Assembly: GCA_012295275.1 (NCBI GenBank)
Contig: CM022677.1
Coordinates: 4,332,553-4,396,552, forward strand
Direction: 5' to 3'
DNA length: 64,000 nucleotides
DNA from: Chrysomallon squamiferum
Taxonomy: Eukaryota > Mollusca > Gastropoda > Neomphalida > Peltospiridae
Shown here: piece by piece, positions 13,441 through 25,439 of the stretch
How positions within the stretch are numbered: position 1 is the stretch's first letter
Layout: every line of letters begins with the position of its first letter
Translations under genes and position numbers: made by a program
Notes under the pieces: model-generated
What the model was told of the DNA's origin: nothing
What the model saw: the letters and a program-made list of their open reading frames with translations, nothing else
Database searches by the model: none

Positions 13441-13450
13441 AATAAATAAA
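13441..13450 (+). terminator. Poly(A) signals AATAAATAAA
   Basis: Overlapping AATAAA hexamers about 190 bp after the TGA of the seven-exon gene, followed by T/GT-rich sequence as expected downstream of a cleavage site. Confidence 0.65.
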
Positions 13451-13776
13451 CCTTTTTTGTTAATCATTTTGTCGGATTATTAATAAAGCTTTGAGAACCA
13501 AAACTGGATTTTTTTATTTTTTTATTTATTATTTATTTATTTATTTATTTACTTATTTAAAAATATAAGATTAATAAAGTAAAATATTACTACTATTATT
13601 ATAATTTCATCTTCTTCTTCTTTTTCTTCTTATTATTATTGTTATGGATTTATTTATGTCAGTTTCTCTTTGGACAGATTATTTCAAGCTCAAATTACCC
13701 TTGATACAGTCTATCGTTTTCCTTTCTAAGATCTCCGTGCTTTTTATATTTATTAAATGAGAAACATCTTACACTG

Positions 13777-15100
<1,324 letters not shown>

Positions 15101-15102
15101 TT

Positions 15103-15126
15103 TAATATATATATATATATATATAT

Positions 15127-15211
<85 letters not shown>
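15103..15211. repeat. (TA)n followed by (GA)n microsatellite
   Basis: TA repeat at about 15103-15127, a short ACACAC bridge, then GA repeat at 15132-15211. Confidence 0.95.
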
Positions 15212-15215
<4 letters not shown>

Positions 15216-15333
15216 ATCTTTTGAGGTTGGATACATCTACCACTGAAGACGTACTTGTTCATCAGTTGTCAGTTTCAGCGGATATTTATTTCTGTCTTTT
15301 GTAAATTTAATCAAATAAATTTACTTCCAAACA

Positions 15334-15600
15334 ATGTTTGCATCAACATCGTCACATCATCATCATCACTGTCGTGTAAAACTGTCGTCACTCAGACCCA
15401 GAGAGTTACAACAACAGCTGTCGGCAGATTTCCCTTTCGTTTCAGATGTTCTGCCTGCATCGCCGCCGTCGTGGTTGTTATTTACTGAAGTGCAGGAATC
15501 ATGTCTGCCATGTAGATTTGATCCCAAACAACAACAAAACCCCCCAAAAAGAAACACGATAAAAAGTCAAGATGAACAAAACAATATTTTTCGTTTGTGA
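15334..15600 (+). CDS. Hypothetical 88-residue ORF
   Basis: The ORF lies in a patch with higher G+C and mixed composition, unlike the surrounding repeats. The translation has a His run near the start, then LRPRELQQQLSADFPF, SDVLPASPPSWLLFTEVQES and a CLPCRFDP motif. No family is recognised. Two other frames are also open over part of the patch, so coding is not certain. It could be a terminal exon or fragment whose other exons are not visible. Confidence 0.3.
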   Translation: MFASTSSHHHHHCRVKLSSLRPRELQQQLSADFPFVSDVLPASPPSWLLFTEVQESCLPCRFDPKQQQNPPKRNTIKSQDEQNNIFRL

Positions 15601-15723
15601 CCGTCCACTAATAAAAATATTTTTCACTTTACTAAGATTTTTGAATAATTCTAGCTAAAAATATATCATTCAAAACACAACACAAAATAATTTGAAACAT
15701 TTATTAGAATAAGAAATCGAAGC

Positions 15724-15782
<59 letters not shown>

Positions 15783-16262
15783 CAAGATTCGACTTGTACC
15801 GCATAAATGAACTTGAGCTTAAATATGTTTGAAACGGCGCCATTTAAAAATGTGTTCATCACTGAGTACGTAGACAGTTTGATACACAAACAAACAAATA
15901 AGCTGTCAGTTATACATTTTATTTTACACAATGATTTATTCGAATAGATTTAAAAATACAGTGTTTATATCTCTCACTGTTTTACAGTGTGCAGTATGAA
16001 ACACGGAACAATATGATAGTGCCGCATGAGTAGTCTCCCTTCTTATTTTACCAATGTCATAACATTAGAAAAAAACAATTAAAAACAAAATAATAATAAA
16101 TTTGTTTTTATTAGTATTTATCTGTAATAGATCAAGTCGTAAAAGTTGCATTAGCTTCATCTGTTCTTAAATAAATAATTTGTTAAGTAAATATATGTAT
16201 TAAACTGTGATATCGGTATTAACTTCAAATTCTCTTTTCGTAAATATTAATTTTAACTGCTT

Positions 16263-16293
<31 letters not shown>

Positions 16294-16380
16294 GATGTAA
16301 CCGAACCCGAAAGCTCAATCGATGATTACTGATTTCAAGTCTGCTTCACGAAGTACCGAAGCGATCGATATCAGGGAGAA
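15601..16380. other. A+T-rich DNA with (AAT)n and (TTTA)n tracts
   Basis: An AAT repeat lies at 15727-15781 and TTTA at about 16262-16294. No gene is supported. Confidence 0.5.
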
Positions 16381-16531
16381 CTGGTAAAGAGACTTCACGT
16401 GCATGGCTGTGTTAACCGGTTTCGTCATCACCACTGAAAGTGTTGCAAAGCCTATTTAAGAGAGGACGGAAACCTTCTTCTTTGATAGTCTTCGTTTTAT
16501 CATTTTTGTCGCCCTCTTTCATTTAACAGAC

Positions 16532-17008
16532 ATGGCCAACACACGACGCACTTTAAAATTGGAAGAACGTATTCATGCTGTTAAAAGTTATTATTTGTCG
16601 GAGAGGAGTTATAAAAATGTTACTGATCATTGGAATGAATCGTTTGATACACCACCTCCATCAAAATCGTCAATCTACGAATTGTTACAAAAATTCAAAC
16701 GAACTGACAACGTCGCCGACGCGTATAAACCTGGTGCACCAAGAACAATGAGGACAACTGCCAACCAGGAATTAGTAGCATCATCATACGTCAACAGCCT
16801 CGCAAATCCCAGAGACGTGCTTCTGCAGAGCTGCGCATATCACGATCGTCTTTACAACGCATCACGTCAAATATTGGCTTGCACCCATATCGTCCGCGGG
16901 AACTCCAGGCTCAAACAAAAAGTAACTGAATCAACCATTGAACGATGTCATCACTGTATTACAAATAATGGTTACATCTGGGCCACCCTGTATATTGTAA
17001 AACAATGA
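16532..17008 (+). mobile_element. HTH-domain (DUF4817-like) transposon-derived ORF
   Basis: 158 codons from ATG. The N-terminal 75 residues look like the helix-turn-helix region of mariner-type and related elements: an EERIHAV helix, a KSSIYELLQKFKRTDNVAD recognition segment, then a GAPRTMRT basic linker (compare the usual V-D-x-x-R-x-G-R-P linker). Residues 78-115 (ELVASSYVNSLANPRD onward) resemble the second helical subdomain. No DDE/D catalytic domain follows, so it is an N-terminal transposase fragment or a small derived protein. The C-terminal 40 residues are unrecognised. A moderately G+C-rich upstream patch (16320-16530) may be part of the same element. Confidence 0.6.
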
Positions 17009-17227
17009 CAAAAAAACAACAACAAACAAACAAGTACAACACAGTTTTTAAAATCAATTTTAAGGTTTGAAATATTTCTTACTCTTACTACTCAGATTTA
17101 AATTGTTTCATGACAAGATCAGAAAAAATCAGTTAATTTTTTATTGAATGTAAAATATTAGGTATTCTTCGCAAGGTTGGAGTATGCATAAAGACTTAAT
17201 CACTGAACAGTAACTCAAATCATTGAG
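17009..17227. other. A+T-rich flank of the HTH element
   Basis: No coding or repeat structure beyond an (AAC)n-like stretch at 17010-17030. Confidence 0.4.
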
Positions 17228-17285
17228 CTACAAATGATGAGGCTTGAACCAGCTGTCTGTTATTTTTCAAGCCAGTGTCCTAACC

Positions 17286-17313
<28 letters not shown>
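17165..17313 (-). mobile_element. tRNA-derived SINE-like segment
   Basis: On the minus strand, GGTTAGGACACTGGCTTG (near 17286-17269) resembles a pol III A box and GGTTCAAGCCTC (near 17252-17241) a B box, about 30 nt apart as in a tRNA-derived SINE head. A (TA)n tract at 17288-17313 abuts the head. The SINE body would lie at lower coordinates. Boundaries are approximate and no target duplication was identified. Confidence 0.45.
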
Positions 17314-17316
<3 letters not shown>

Positions 17317-18615
17317 GCTGTCTGGTCCTATGAATGAAGTTATATGTACAAACACAAATGTACACATCCATGCAGATAAGAACATACAGATTATTCAGTT
17401 AGCAGCTAAAGATCATTGATATGTACCATCCCACATACAGGAGAGTACATACCATAGTCATTATTATATCAGTGCAAAGAATGCCAAATCCAGCTCTCTT
17501 GAAAACAGAAAACTAATTTATTGAACATATATATTTTCACAACAGCTAACTTATGCCCTTCATAATAAATATATATAGGAATTATCCCCCTTGATGCTAG
17601 ATTCTTCATTCATTCATTCATTCATTTCATTGCTATTAACTAATAGGAAATTTATATTTACGATGCTATCTTATGAATTAAACTTTTCATTCAAATGGTT
17701 ACATTTTGTTGGGTTTTTCTAAATAATACATTCACTCTGGTTTGAAAGATTGTTTTTAATGCACTACTTTGACCACACCCCTTTCAAAGATGGATCACTT
17801 TTCTGTGCTTCTCACCGATTGTTTTTGATCCAGTTAATTTGTGCAATATAATCAGCAGATGTATTTAACTCAACAGAACTAAGTGTTTGATCAACAGTAA
17901 CCACTGCTTGAATACATTCTCATTCTGCTCTTTCAGATATCCTTGACAAACATGAACCAGTTTTCCTTCAAACAGATCTAGTAGAAATGCAGGTTTATGA
18001 GATCAAGCCACACCTCTCAGAAACTAGAGGTGAACTGATGTCACAGTAATGGTAGCACACATTCCCCCAAATGTCTGAATGATTATATTTTTGCTTTTTG
18101 CAGAGTTATTATTATTTTTTTTTTTTAGCTCTTATACGATAAGTTATAGCATCTTTTACATTTAGGCTCTGCCTAGCTCCTATGTCCCAAACACTGGAAC
18201 ATCCTAGGAGGATAACTATTTGGTTGAATATCACAAATAGTATCCTCGGATGTATATTTAACTCTTTTCTGTGTATACATCTCTGGTAATTCTGAAATTT
18301 TATCATTACATTTAGTCTTAATAAAACCTACAGTTTTCTTATTATTTTTTTCTCGTATAACAGTTTGAAACAACACGATCATTCATTTTGCAATAGGAAC
18401 AACTGATGATCGTGTAACATTCTATTTGATTTATTTATATTTCATAATCAGTTGATAATTTATGTATTTAGTTAGCTATTTAGTTACTGTTGTTTCATTT
18501 TATTTATATTATTATTTTTAAACTTCATTATTATTAAAAAAAAATTGAATAGCTTTATTTTCATTTATTATTATTATTTTTAAAAACATTATAAATTGTT
18601 ACTCAGTTTCAATTT
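17314..18615. other. Noncoding A+T-rich region
   Basis: A short TTCA repeat lies near 17610-17630. Two overlapping minus-strand ORFs (18112-18382) show no domain. Nothing else is supported. Confidence 0.45.
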
Positions 18616-18618
18616 TTA

Positions 18619-18860
18619 CGTCAGTTTAGTCAAATCTCTCTTCTGAACAGTTAATATTATCTAATTCTGTCAGTTTAGTCAAATCTCTCTTCTGAACAGT
18701 TAATATTATCTAATTCTGTCAGTTTAGTCAAATCTCTCTTCTGAACAGTTAATATTATCTAATTCTGTCAGTTTAGTCTCTCTTCTGAACAGTTAATATT
18801 ATCTAATTCTGTCAGTTTAGTCTCTCTTCTGAACAGTTAATATTATCTAATTCTGTCTCT
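18619..18860. repeat. Tandem repeat, 49-bp unit shortening to 43 bp, 5 copies
   Basis: Unit GTCAGTTTAGTCAAATCTCT followed by CTTCTGAACAGTTAATATTA and TCTAATTCT. The last copies lack a 6-base segment (TCAAAT), so a deletion derivative was itself duplicated. Confidence 0.93.
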
Positions 18861-19007
18861 AAGCAATAATTAAAAACTATCTGAGTTGTCCTTTAAAATT
18901 TCATTATTTCAGATAAATGCAATAATGATTTTGGTTATCAAGATAACTTATAGTAGAAAGACTTAAAGAAACATCAGAAAGTGAGTTATTTCTGTACATA
19001 TGTATGT

Positions 19008-19011
<4 letters not shown>

Positions 19012-19076
<65 letters not shown>
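19012..19076. repeat. (CA)n microsatellite
   Basis: About 65 bp of uninterrupted CA. Confidence 0.97.
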
Positions 19077-19077
<1 letters not shown>

Positions 19078-19921
19078 TTAACAGAATGGATTTCTTCCTG
19101 ATAGTTTCCTACTTTCTTTTCATATAAATGTTTTTGATGTTTTATACAACACTTGTTTCATTTACAACATTAAAAGGTGTGAAAGTGAATGGAAAGCAGA
19201 TAACAAAACAGTGGACAAACAAGTAATTTTTATAATTGCATCGTGTATTTAATCTGATGTTATAATTATGTTTATTAATACTAATAAATGTTTCTGGTAT
19301 TATTCAGAATAAATGAAGAAAATGGCTTGTAAGAAACAAGAAGATGGATAAAATAAAGTTCAAGTGATGAAGAAATTAAACAACTGGAGTGTGTACTTAA
19401 TTGACTGGAGAACATGTTACCTCTTTTTCACAGAATGGTTATACTGGAATTAATGATGGAACAGAAATGAGTGAAGATGAATTAATTGCCTTGAGAATAC
19501 ATTTTTATATAAGCAAAGGGACACAACTTTGACTAAAGCTTATAATTATTATGACTAAGAATAGTTGCATTCAGTATTAATTAATGAAACTTCAGTTCCT
19601 GACACAAATGAAGTACAATTTTAAAATCTCATTTTATGCTGATTTTAAATCAGTGTTAATGACATCTATACTTTCTGACAGAAATAGGTTCTGTGTTAAA
19701 ATCTCTCTTTGTGGTTTCAAAACTCAGCACTAATAATTAATGACAAAAATAAGTCAAGTCTTAACAGCTCATTTTGTACTGACAAAGGATTAACTTGATT
19801 CTGTTTCCTAGAGCAAGGAATGAATTTGTATTTGGGTTTCATATATTACTATGAAACATTACCAACTTCTTTATTGCTTATACAAAAATTAAATACATTG
19901 TCTTAGTGACAGACATTTATT
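19077..19921. other. Noncoding; one weak exon-like stretch
   Basis: CTTTTTCACAG at about 19422-19432 is a good acceptor and is followed by 32 open codons (starting NGYTGINDGTEMSEDEL) to TGA at about 19529-19531. No partner exon is found and no domain is recognised. Confidence 0.25.
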
Positions 19922-20717
19922 TACCGTATATACTTGTGTACAAGGCGACCTTATGTATAAGTCGATGTGTATTTTAAGACCAAAAATTGCGTCATTTTAG
20001 GTATTACTTGTGTATAAGTCGACTGTAGATTCCAGGCACCGTCACTATTTTTAGACCAGTGTGACAGTGCCATGAAGGCCTACATTGTACGCCTACTGTA
20101 ATATAACTTGCACGAGCTGTAACTTGCACGAACATCCCATAATAACGTAAATACATGTATTACACAAGCTATAGCCTAAATGTATCATAAATAGTATCTC
20201 TTTAATGTAATAGGTCTAACATGGAGACCTAACTTACCGTTATATTTAGTCGATTTGTCGGTAGTGGATATTAATGACGATTGCAATATTATTTCACCAA
20301 ATTCTTTACAATTACACAAGTGAGTTTTGTTTATGAAATTAGGACCGATATTTAGTGCAATTTGGCAGAGAAGTCTGCATTCCTAGATCATTGCAAGACG
20401 CCGTAAGGCATAACGCCGTACTGACGGTTTTTTGCTTTAAAATGTATTTTTATGTCATTAAACGGAAGAATATCATGTTTTACATTCATATTTGGTTTTG
20501 TTATTTAATTTTTCAAAAATTTTTATACGATAAAATTATATTTTTGAAAAGCTGAAAGACTGCGATTATTTTAGATGCATCCCGTAGCAAAAAATAGTCA
20601 AAATGGCGACTCTTCAGCAACAGCTACAAAAGCATTACCTATGTATAAGTCGACCCCCAAAATATTACCTTAATATAGTCTCCCAAAAATTCGACTTATA
20701 CACAGGTATATACGGTA
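19922..20717. mobile_element. 792-bp TA-flanked inverted-repeat DNA transposon (non-autonomous)
   Basis: The element spans 19924-20715. It begins CCGTATATACTTGTGTA and ends TACACAGGTATATACGG, imperfect terminal inverted repeats, with a TA dinucleotide on each side (19922-19923 and 20716-20717) as for Tc1/mariner/pogo insertion. The motif GTATAAGTCGA recurs subterminally (about 19957, 20010, 20645, and inverted near 20692). No transposase is encoded; the 66-codon ORF at 20355 is not recognisable. It is longer than a usual MITE. Confidence 0.82.
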
Positions 20718-21059
20718 CTCCATATAACTGATAGTCTTTGTGTTTCAGCTGAATTGGTTCTGAATGAGACTTGCAGTTACCAACAAATTTAAAACTGCTT
20801 TTGGATCCACCAATTAGTAATTTTTGTTAGGATTAAGTTTAAACTTAAATCAATCTCAGTATAAGAGAAATGGTTAGTGTTAGTGATATTTTAAATATAA
20901 ACTGATCTCAAGAAATTCTAAAATTGTAAAACTCGGTGGAAGTTAAGAAATATATATATAAATAATAATAAGAACAAGAAAAAAAAAAACCTTAATTTAA
21001 TATATTTTTCATTGTTGGTTAAAGTTAGGTTTGTGATAGGGTAGATGATTTAAATATAC

Positions 21060-21138
21060 ATATTCAAAACATTTTTTATTTTCTTTATTTATATATTTAT
21101 TTATTTACTTATTTATTTATTTCTTCTTCTTCTTCTTC

Positions 21139-21186
<48 letters not shown>
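21060..21186. repeat. TTTA/(TTC)n/(ATT)n composite microsatellite
   Basis: ATTT-type repeats, then TTC (about 21121-21140), then ATT to about 21183. It abuts the MULE fragment. Confidence 0.9.
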
Positions 21187-21188
21187 TT

Positions 21189-21473
21189 TCATTTTTTAAT
21201 TATTACCTGTCTCAGTTTAGCACGTTCTGATGTTTCTGTTCCTTTTATCAATTCTATAAATGTGTATGTATTTAGACGATGAATTGACCGGTTCATTCTG
21301 GAATGAAAACCCTGCACATTATTCGTAGTTCTAGGACCAGTGGTCAGTTGATGGTTGCACAAAATTTGAGGAAATCTGGCGTCATCGTCTACCCTGGTAG
21401 AAACCAAATAATCATCAAATGTCTCCATCTGTAGAACACCAGGTTCATTTCTTATTCTTTCAAGATTTATGTT
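21189..21473 (-). pseudogene. MULE (Mutator-like) transposase fragment
   Basis: An open frame from the codon after TAG (21476-21474) to the stop at 21189. It contains CNHQLTTGPRTTNNVQGFHS followed by RMNR and a helical tail. The G-P-R-T-x-N-x-x-x-G-x-H-x-x-x-N pattern is characteristic of the C-terminal part of MULE-type transposases. At 21207 the sequence AAACTGAGACAG/gtaata gives a possible splice donor, so this may be one exon of a multi-exon host-style gene or simply a fragment. DDE residues are absent from the preserved part. Confidence 0.6.
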
Positions 21474-21968
21474 CTAATTATTAAAGTTACTATATGCATT
21501 GTTCTTTTGTTTTAATTATCTCTAGCGTCTTACTTTTTATAAACCTTAGAATTATTTCATCAAAAACAGAACACTAAATGATCAGAAAATGATCTGTGAA
21601 GAGACTTGTTTCCTGTCATGAAAGCTTATTTCTACAGTTCAGTTCAGCTAGTTATTTATAGAATAAAACTAAAATATATTACCTTATTCCTTCATAGTAT
21701 GTGTTTAATACAAAAATACAATGCTTTATATATATGTTGTTAAATAAAACATTAATCCCTTCTTTTTCTCATTAATATATAACATATTAAACTTACTATA
21801 ATCAATAATAGATGAAAATGTATAAAGTAAATTATTATTATAGTTATTGTTGTGTTATTATTGTTATTTTTACTATTATTATTACTATTACTACTACTAC
21901 TGCTACTACTATTATTGTTGTTGTGGTTACTATTGTTGTTAATTTTTACAATCATCATGATTATTATC

Positions 21969-21969
<1 letters not shown>

Positions 21970-22052
<83 letters not shown>

Positions 22053-22055
22053 GCT
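21970..22055. repeat. (ATT)n microsatellite
   Basis: About 85 bp of ATT. Poly-Tyr/Ile/Leu ORFs here are spurious. Confidence 0.97.
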
Positions 22056-22403
22056 ATTATGATGATGATCTCTTACTGTGTTGCAGGATAATCTTCTTTT
22101 TCAGACAATATTTTACGTAGGTCACTGCAGTTTTAGTCAGGTGCTGTCTAGAAAGTGAGTTTACATCATGAGTTTTTTATTTTATTTTTTTTGTCTTAGA
22201 GAGTAAAATAAGTTTTGTGACAATTGTTTATTAATTATCAAACAGTGTAATGATAATCACTTATTTGCTGATATTAATTATTTTTGTTATTATCATTATA
22301 AAGATTGTGCATTACTCATTAAAATTGATATTTGAATTATAACAGAAGTACTATTTATTTATTTATTATCTTTATTGTTATTTTTTTATTGTTACTTTTT
22401 CAG

Positions 22404-22489
22404 AATGAACATATAGCTCTAATTGATGTGCTGATGTTGGCATACGCCCGTGAAGTTGTTTCAGCAGAACATGCTGTCCAAGCCATCAG
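22404..22489 (+). CDS. CAMSAP-like exon (calponin-homology region, part 1)
   Basis: 86-nt exon between CTTTTTCAG and gtaagc, phase 0 in and phase 2 out. It encodes NEHIALIDVLMLAYAREVVS then AEHAVQAI. This matches the CAMSAP/patronin N-terminal CH-type region, where vertebrate proteins have a similar helix (A-L-x-D-A-L-M-x-A-Y-T-V-E) followed by E-K-V-V. CAMSAPs bind and protect microtubule minus ends in the cytoplasm. The expected preceding exon is absent upstream on this strand; a matching one lies on the minus strand at 60235-60325 and ends in the required phase. Similarity was judged by eye. Confidence 0.72.
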
Positions 22490-22800
22490 GTAAGCTGTAG
22501 TTTTTATTTATTTATTTATTTTATATTTGTATTTGTATTTTTGTTTATTAAATACTAAAGTTAAATAAAAAAAAAAACCTCTTTTTACTAAAATGAGATT
22601 ACTGGCTTGTTAAAGTTTATTTATTTTGTTCAGTTAGTGTTTTGGAAAGTATCACTGTATGATAAATTGTGTTTCAGTTCAGAGGTTAATGACAAGCTGT
22701 ATTTAAAGGCTTTTATCTTCTACTTTGAATATTAAGTGATTGCTGAAAAGAACGAGAAGAATTATGTCGATAGCATTTAAACAAATAAGTGTACGAATGC

Positions 22801-22802
<2 letters not shown>

Positions 22803-22886
<84 letters not shown>
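22803..22886. repeat. (GA)n microsatellite in CAMSAP-like intron
   Basis: About 84 bp of pure GA repeat, with a shorter degenerate GA-rich tail to 22920. Confidence 0.96.
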
Positions 22887-22891
<5 letters not shown>

Positions 22892-22965
22892 GAGACACAG
22901 GGAGAGGTAAAAGAAGAATGATATGTAGGGGTGCATATTTTGTATAATTTATTATATGACGTAAT

Positions 22966-23155
22966 GAGACCTCAGTCTTTACATTCAGCATATTAGTGAG
23001 GTTTAGTATAGATGTAATCTGTTCATGTATCTGATTGCATACAGACTTACAGTATGAGACCTCAGTCTTTACATTCAGCATATTAGTGAGGTTTAGCATA
23101 GATGTAACCTGTTCATGTAACTGACTGCATACAGACTTACAGTATGAGACATGTA
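22966..23155. repeat. 90-bp tandem duplication
   Basis: Two full copies starting at 22966 and 23056 plus the first bases of a third (23146). The unit begins GAGACCTCAGTCTTTACATT. Confidence 0.9.
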
Positions 23156-23489
23156 CATAACTCACTTTCAGTTTAGTTTCCATGTAAAGAACAAAGCTTG
23201 TATTGTAATAAGTTAAAGAAGGGAAGTAACTGCAGCTCTAGAACTTATGAACAAATTTATTTGGACATATAATATATGTACATTTGGTTTGAACATGTTC
23301 AATGTTTATATTGCCAAATATAATTAAAGAAAATCATAAAAACCAGACTCACCCTTTATAATGTTTCAAAACATTGCTATACATACAAACACATACATAT
23401 AAGGCTTGTCCCATATCAAGAAAATCAGTATGTGAAAGTTATGTCTGTGCTAAACCTCTCTATTGAACATGTAATTTTAAAACTTTCAG

Positions 23490-23607
23490 TTGAATTACAA
23501 CTTTTAACACAACCAGTGAACTTCCATCAGACACTGAGGACACAGTTGTTTTCTGGTTAAATAAAGTTTGTACTGCTGCCATTGCAAAAGAGAACAAATC
23601 TGAGCAG
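23490..23607 (+). pseudogene. CAMSAP-like exon (CH region, part 2) with stop at its 5' border
   Basis: After ACTTTCAG (ends 23489) the CAMSAP frame reads T/TGA/ATT, i.e. an immediate TGA at 23491-23493. It then continues ITTFNTTSELPSDTEDTVVF WLNKV to donor CAG/gtgaat at 23607. The S/T-F-N-x-S-x-E-L-P-x-D-x-E-D-x-x-x-F-W-x-N-K-V pattern is diagnostic of CAMSAP. Using an acceptor at AACCAG (23516) would instead give exon 23517-23607, join phase 2 correctly (AG/T), skip the stop and lose seven residues (ITTFNTT). So either the exon is inactivated, the acceptor has shifted, or there is a base error at the border. Confidence 0.7.
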
Positions 23608-23879
23608 GTGAATTTTTGTTTGTTTTCTTACATATTTCTCATTATTCTAAACCTAATGAAGCTTAATTTAATTTAATATATGAAGTTGCAGTTTGTAGAT
23701 AACTTATCAGTAAGTGATCATGCAAACACATAGACATGCACTTACACACACATTACACACATACATATTTATGTAAATGTGATTATTTTGTTGTAAATGT
23801 TTATTTCTATATTATAAAACAAAAGAAGCAGCTTCATATTTCATCAGTATTTTAAAATGTTTAACTTTCCTGTTACCAG

Positions 23880-23985
23880 ACTGGAACTGCCAGCCCTTCA
23901 CACAGTGTCACTGTTCCTGTGATGACAGACATACTAAAAGATGTAGACACAGATGTACAGTTCCTGTTGTCTGAAGTTTCTGCAT

Positions 23986-23989
<4 letters not shown>
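23880..23989 (+). CDS. CAMSAP-like exon (CH region, part 3), 3' end unclear
   Basis: After TTACCAG (ends 23879) the frame is open in the correct phase: TGTASPSHSVTVPVMTDILK then DVDTDVQFLLSEVSACHL. The P-x-M-x-D-I-L-K-D segment corresponds to the CAMSAP stretch P-x-x-x-D-L-x-x-D-x-x-D-G leading into the Y-C-P motif. Instead of that motif the sequence runs into a TC microsatellite at 23990, and no good donor precedes it. The repeat may have destroyed the exon end. Confidence 0.55.

Positions 23990-24067
<78 letters not shown>
23990..24067. repeat. (TC)n microsatellite abutting an exon
   Basis: 78 bp of pure TC starting directly after the last recognisable CAMSAP-like codons. Confidence 0.97.
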
Positions 24068-24070
<3 letters not shown>

Positions 24071-25170
24071 TTATCAACAAAAAATGTTTGTTCTAAGTGC
24101 AAAATTGTATTACATCTTTTATTATATTAATTTATGAAAAATTGGTATTTGTAATATTCAGTTTTAGTGTATATACTGAATATGCTTTTACCTGGGTAAA
24201 TATTTGTTTATTATTTAAAATGGATGATTTCAGGCTTTAAAATATCCTTATATAATAGTCAGTATTTCTAAGGCTGCTAATAAAGAAAGTTAATATTAAA
24301 GGAATTTTTACAAAGATTTATTTTAACAGACACCTTATATTGCAGGGTTTATTATTATTTATATTAATTTTAATTCAGCATATCGCTATGGTAACAGGAG
24401 GTCAGATGTCACAAAACACCAAGTAGTCATTAGCAACACAACAAAACTAAACAAGAACTAAACAAATCAAACTCTTCTCCGTAAGTATTCACTTAATTCA
24501 CTTTGTTAAGTTTGTAGTGATGGATAGACTGGCTCAGTGGTTAGAGTTTGTTGGGTTCTAGGGTCAGTCCTACGTGGAGGACTAATAAAGTTATTTACCA
24601 ATCTAGCCACTGATCTGTGACTGATATTAGTAACATCATGTTATATGTTTTGTTTTCTGTGGAAAGATGTATATTAAAAACAGATTTTTAGTTTGTTGTT
24701 TAAAAAGGGTGTCAGTTCATATTGCAGAAACAGGTTTTCTTTTTCATTAGCTGTTTTGTTGTTTACCTTTTAAAATGGAAAGGACTAGTAAAAACAAGCT
24801 GTGTGTGTTGTTAAATAAAATATTTCTTCTTTATTTCATATTTGTTATATTTTAGCAACATTTATATTTATCAATAATCAGGTTATAATACTATATTTTT
24901 CAAAGATACTGATTTGTTTTTTTTATTCAGAATTTACATTTATATTTTGGTAAACCACTTTAGACTATTTTTTTAAATATTTATTTTTAATTATTCATTA
25001 ACTCAGACTGTGTATGCATATATGCACAACTGAAATCTAATAGCTGAAATATATTTTTGTCTACAAACATTCATTTGTATCAGTAAATGGTATTGATATG
25101 CACATATAACAGTAAATAATGTTTAAATAAAAACAATAAAGAAATAAATTGTTTGTTTTTACTTTTTCAG
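24068..25170. other. Intronic A+T-rich DNA with a SINE-like box
   Basis: At about 24525-24585, CTGGCTCAGTGGTTAGAG resembles a tRNA/SINE A box and GGGTTCTAGGGTCAGTCC a degenerate B box on the plus strand, so a tRNA-derived SINE fragment is likely. The rest holds no exon that I can support. Confidence 0.35.
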
Positions 25171-25266
25171 ACACACAGCACAAAACAGACAAGTGTTGTT
25201 ATCTAAACTTCAGAATGGGACACACACAGACAGCAGAACAGACAGAGAAGTTTCTAAAAAAAACTG
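25171..25266 (+). CDS. Possible exon, unrecognised
   Basis: 96 nt between TTTTTCAG and gtatga. Two frames are open (one begins HTAQNRQVLL, one TQHKTDKCCY), so coding phase cannot be decided. It lies between the CH-like and CKK-like exons and could be a linker exon. Another AG-GT bounded stretch follows at about 25351-25399 (SKKSRLVQGK). Confidence 0.25.
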
Positions 25267-25439
25267 GTATGAAAAACACACATTAATTCAGTTGTTTAAC
25301 TATCAATTTACATTCTTCTCAGTTTTTGTGTTGTGTGTATTCTCAATACAGAGTAAGAAAAGCAGATTAGTACAAGGAAAGTCTACAATAACAAGTAAAG
25401 TTACTTCTACATTTATTTCTCTCGTAACATTTTTATTTC

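Noticed and set aside
23908-24102. Arg-Glu repeat ORF on the minus strand
   Set aside because: Translation of the TC microsatellite complement.
24525-24590. A functional tRNA gene
   Set aside because: An A-box-like sequence is present but the B box is degenerate and no cloverleaf arms pair; a SINE fragment is more likely.
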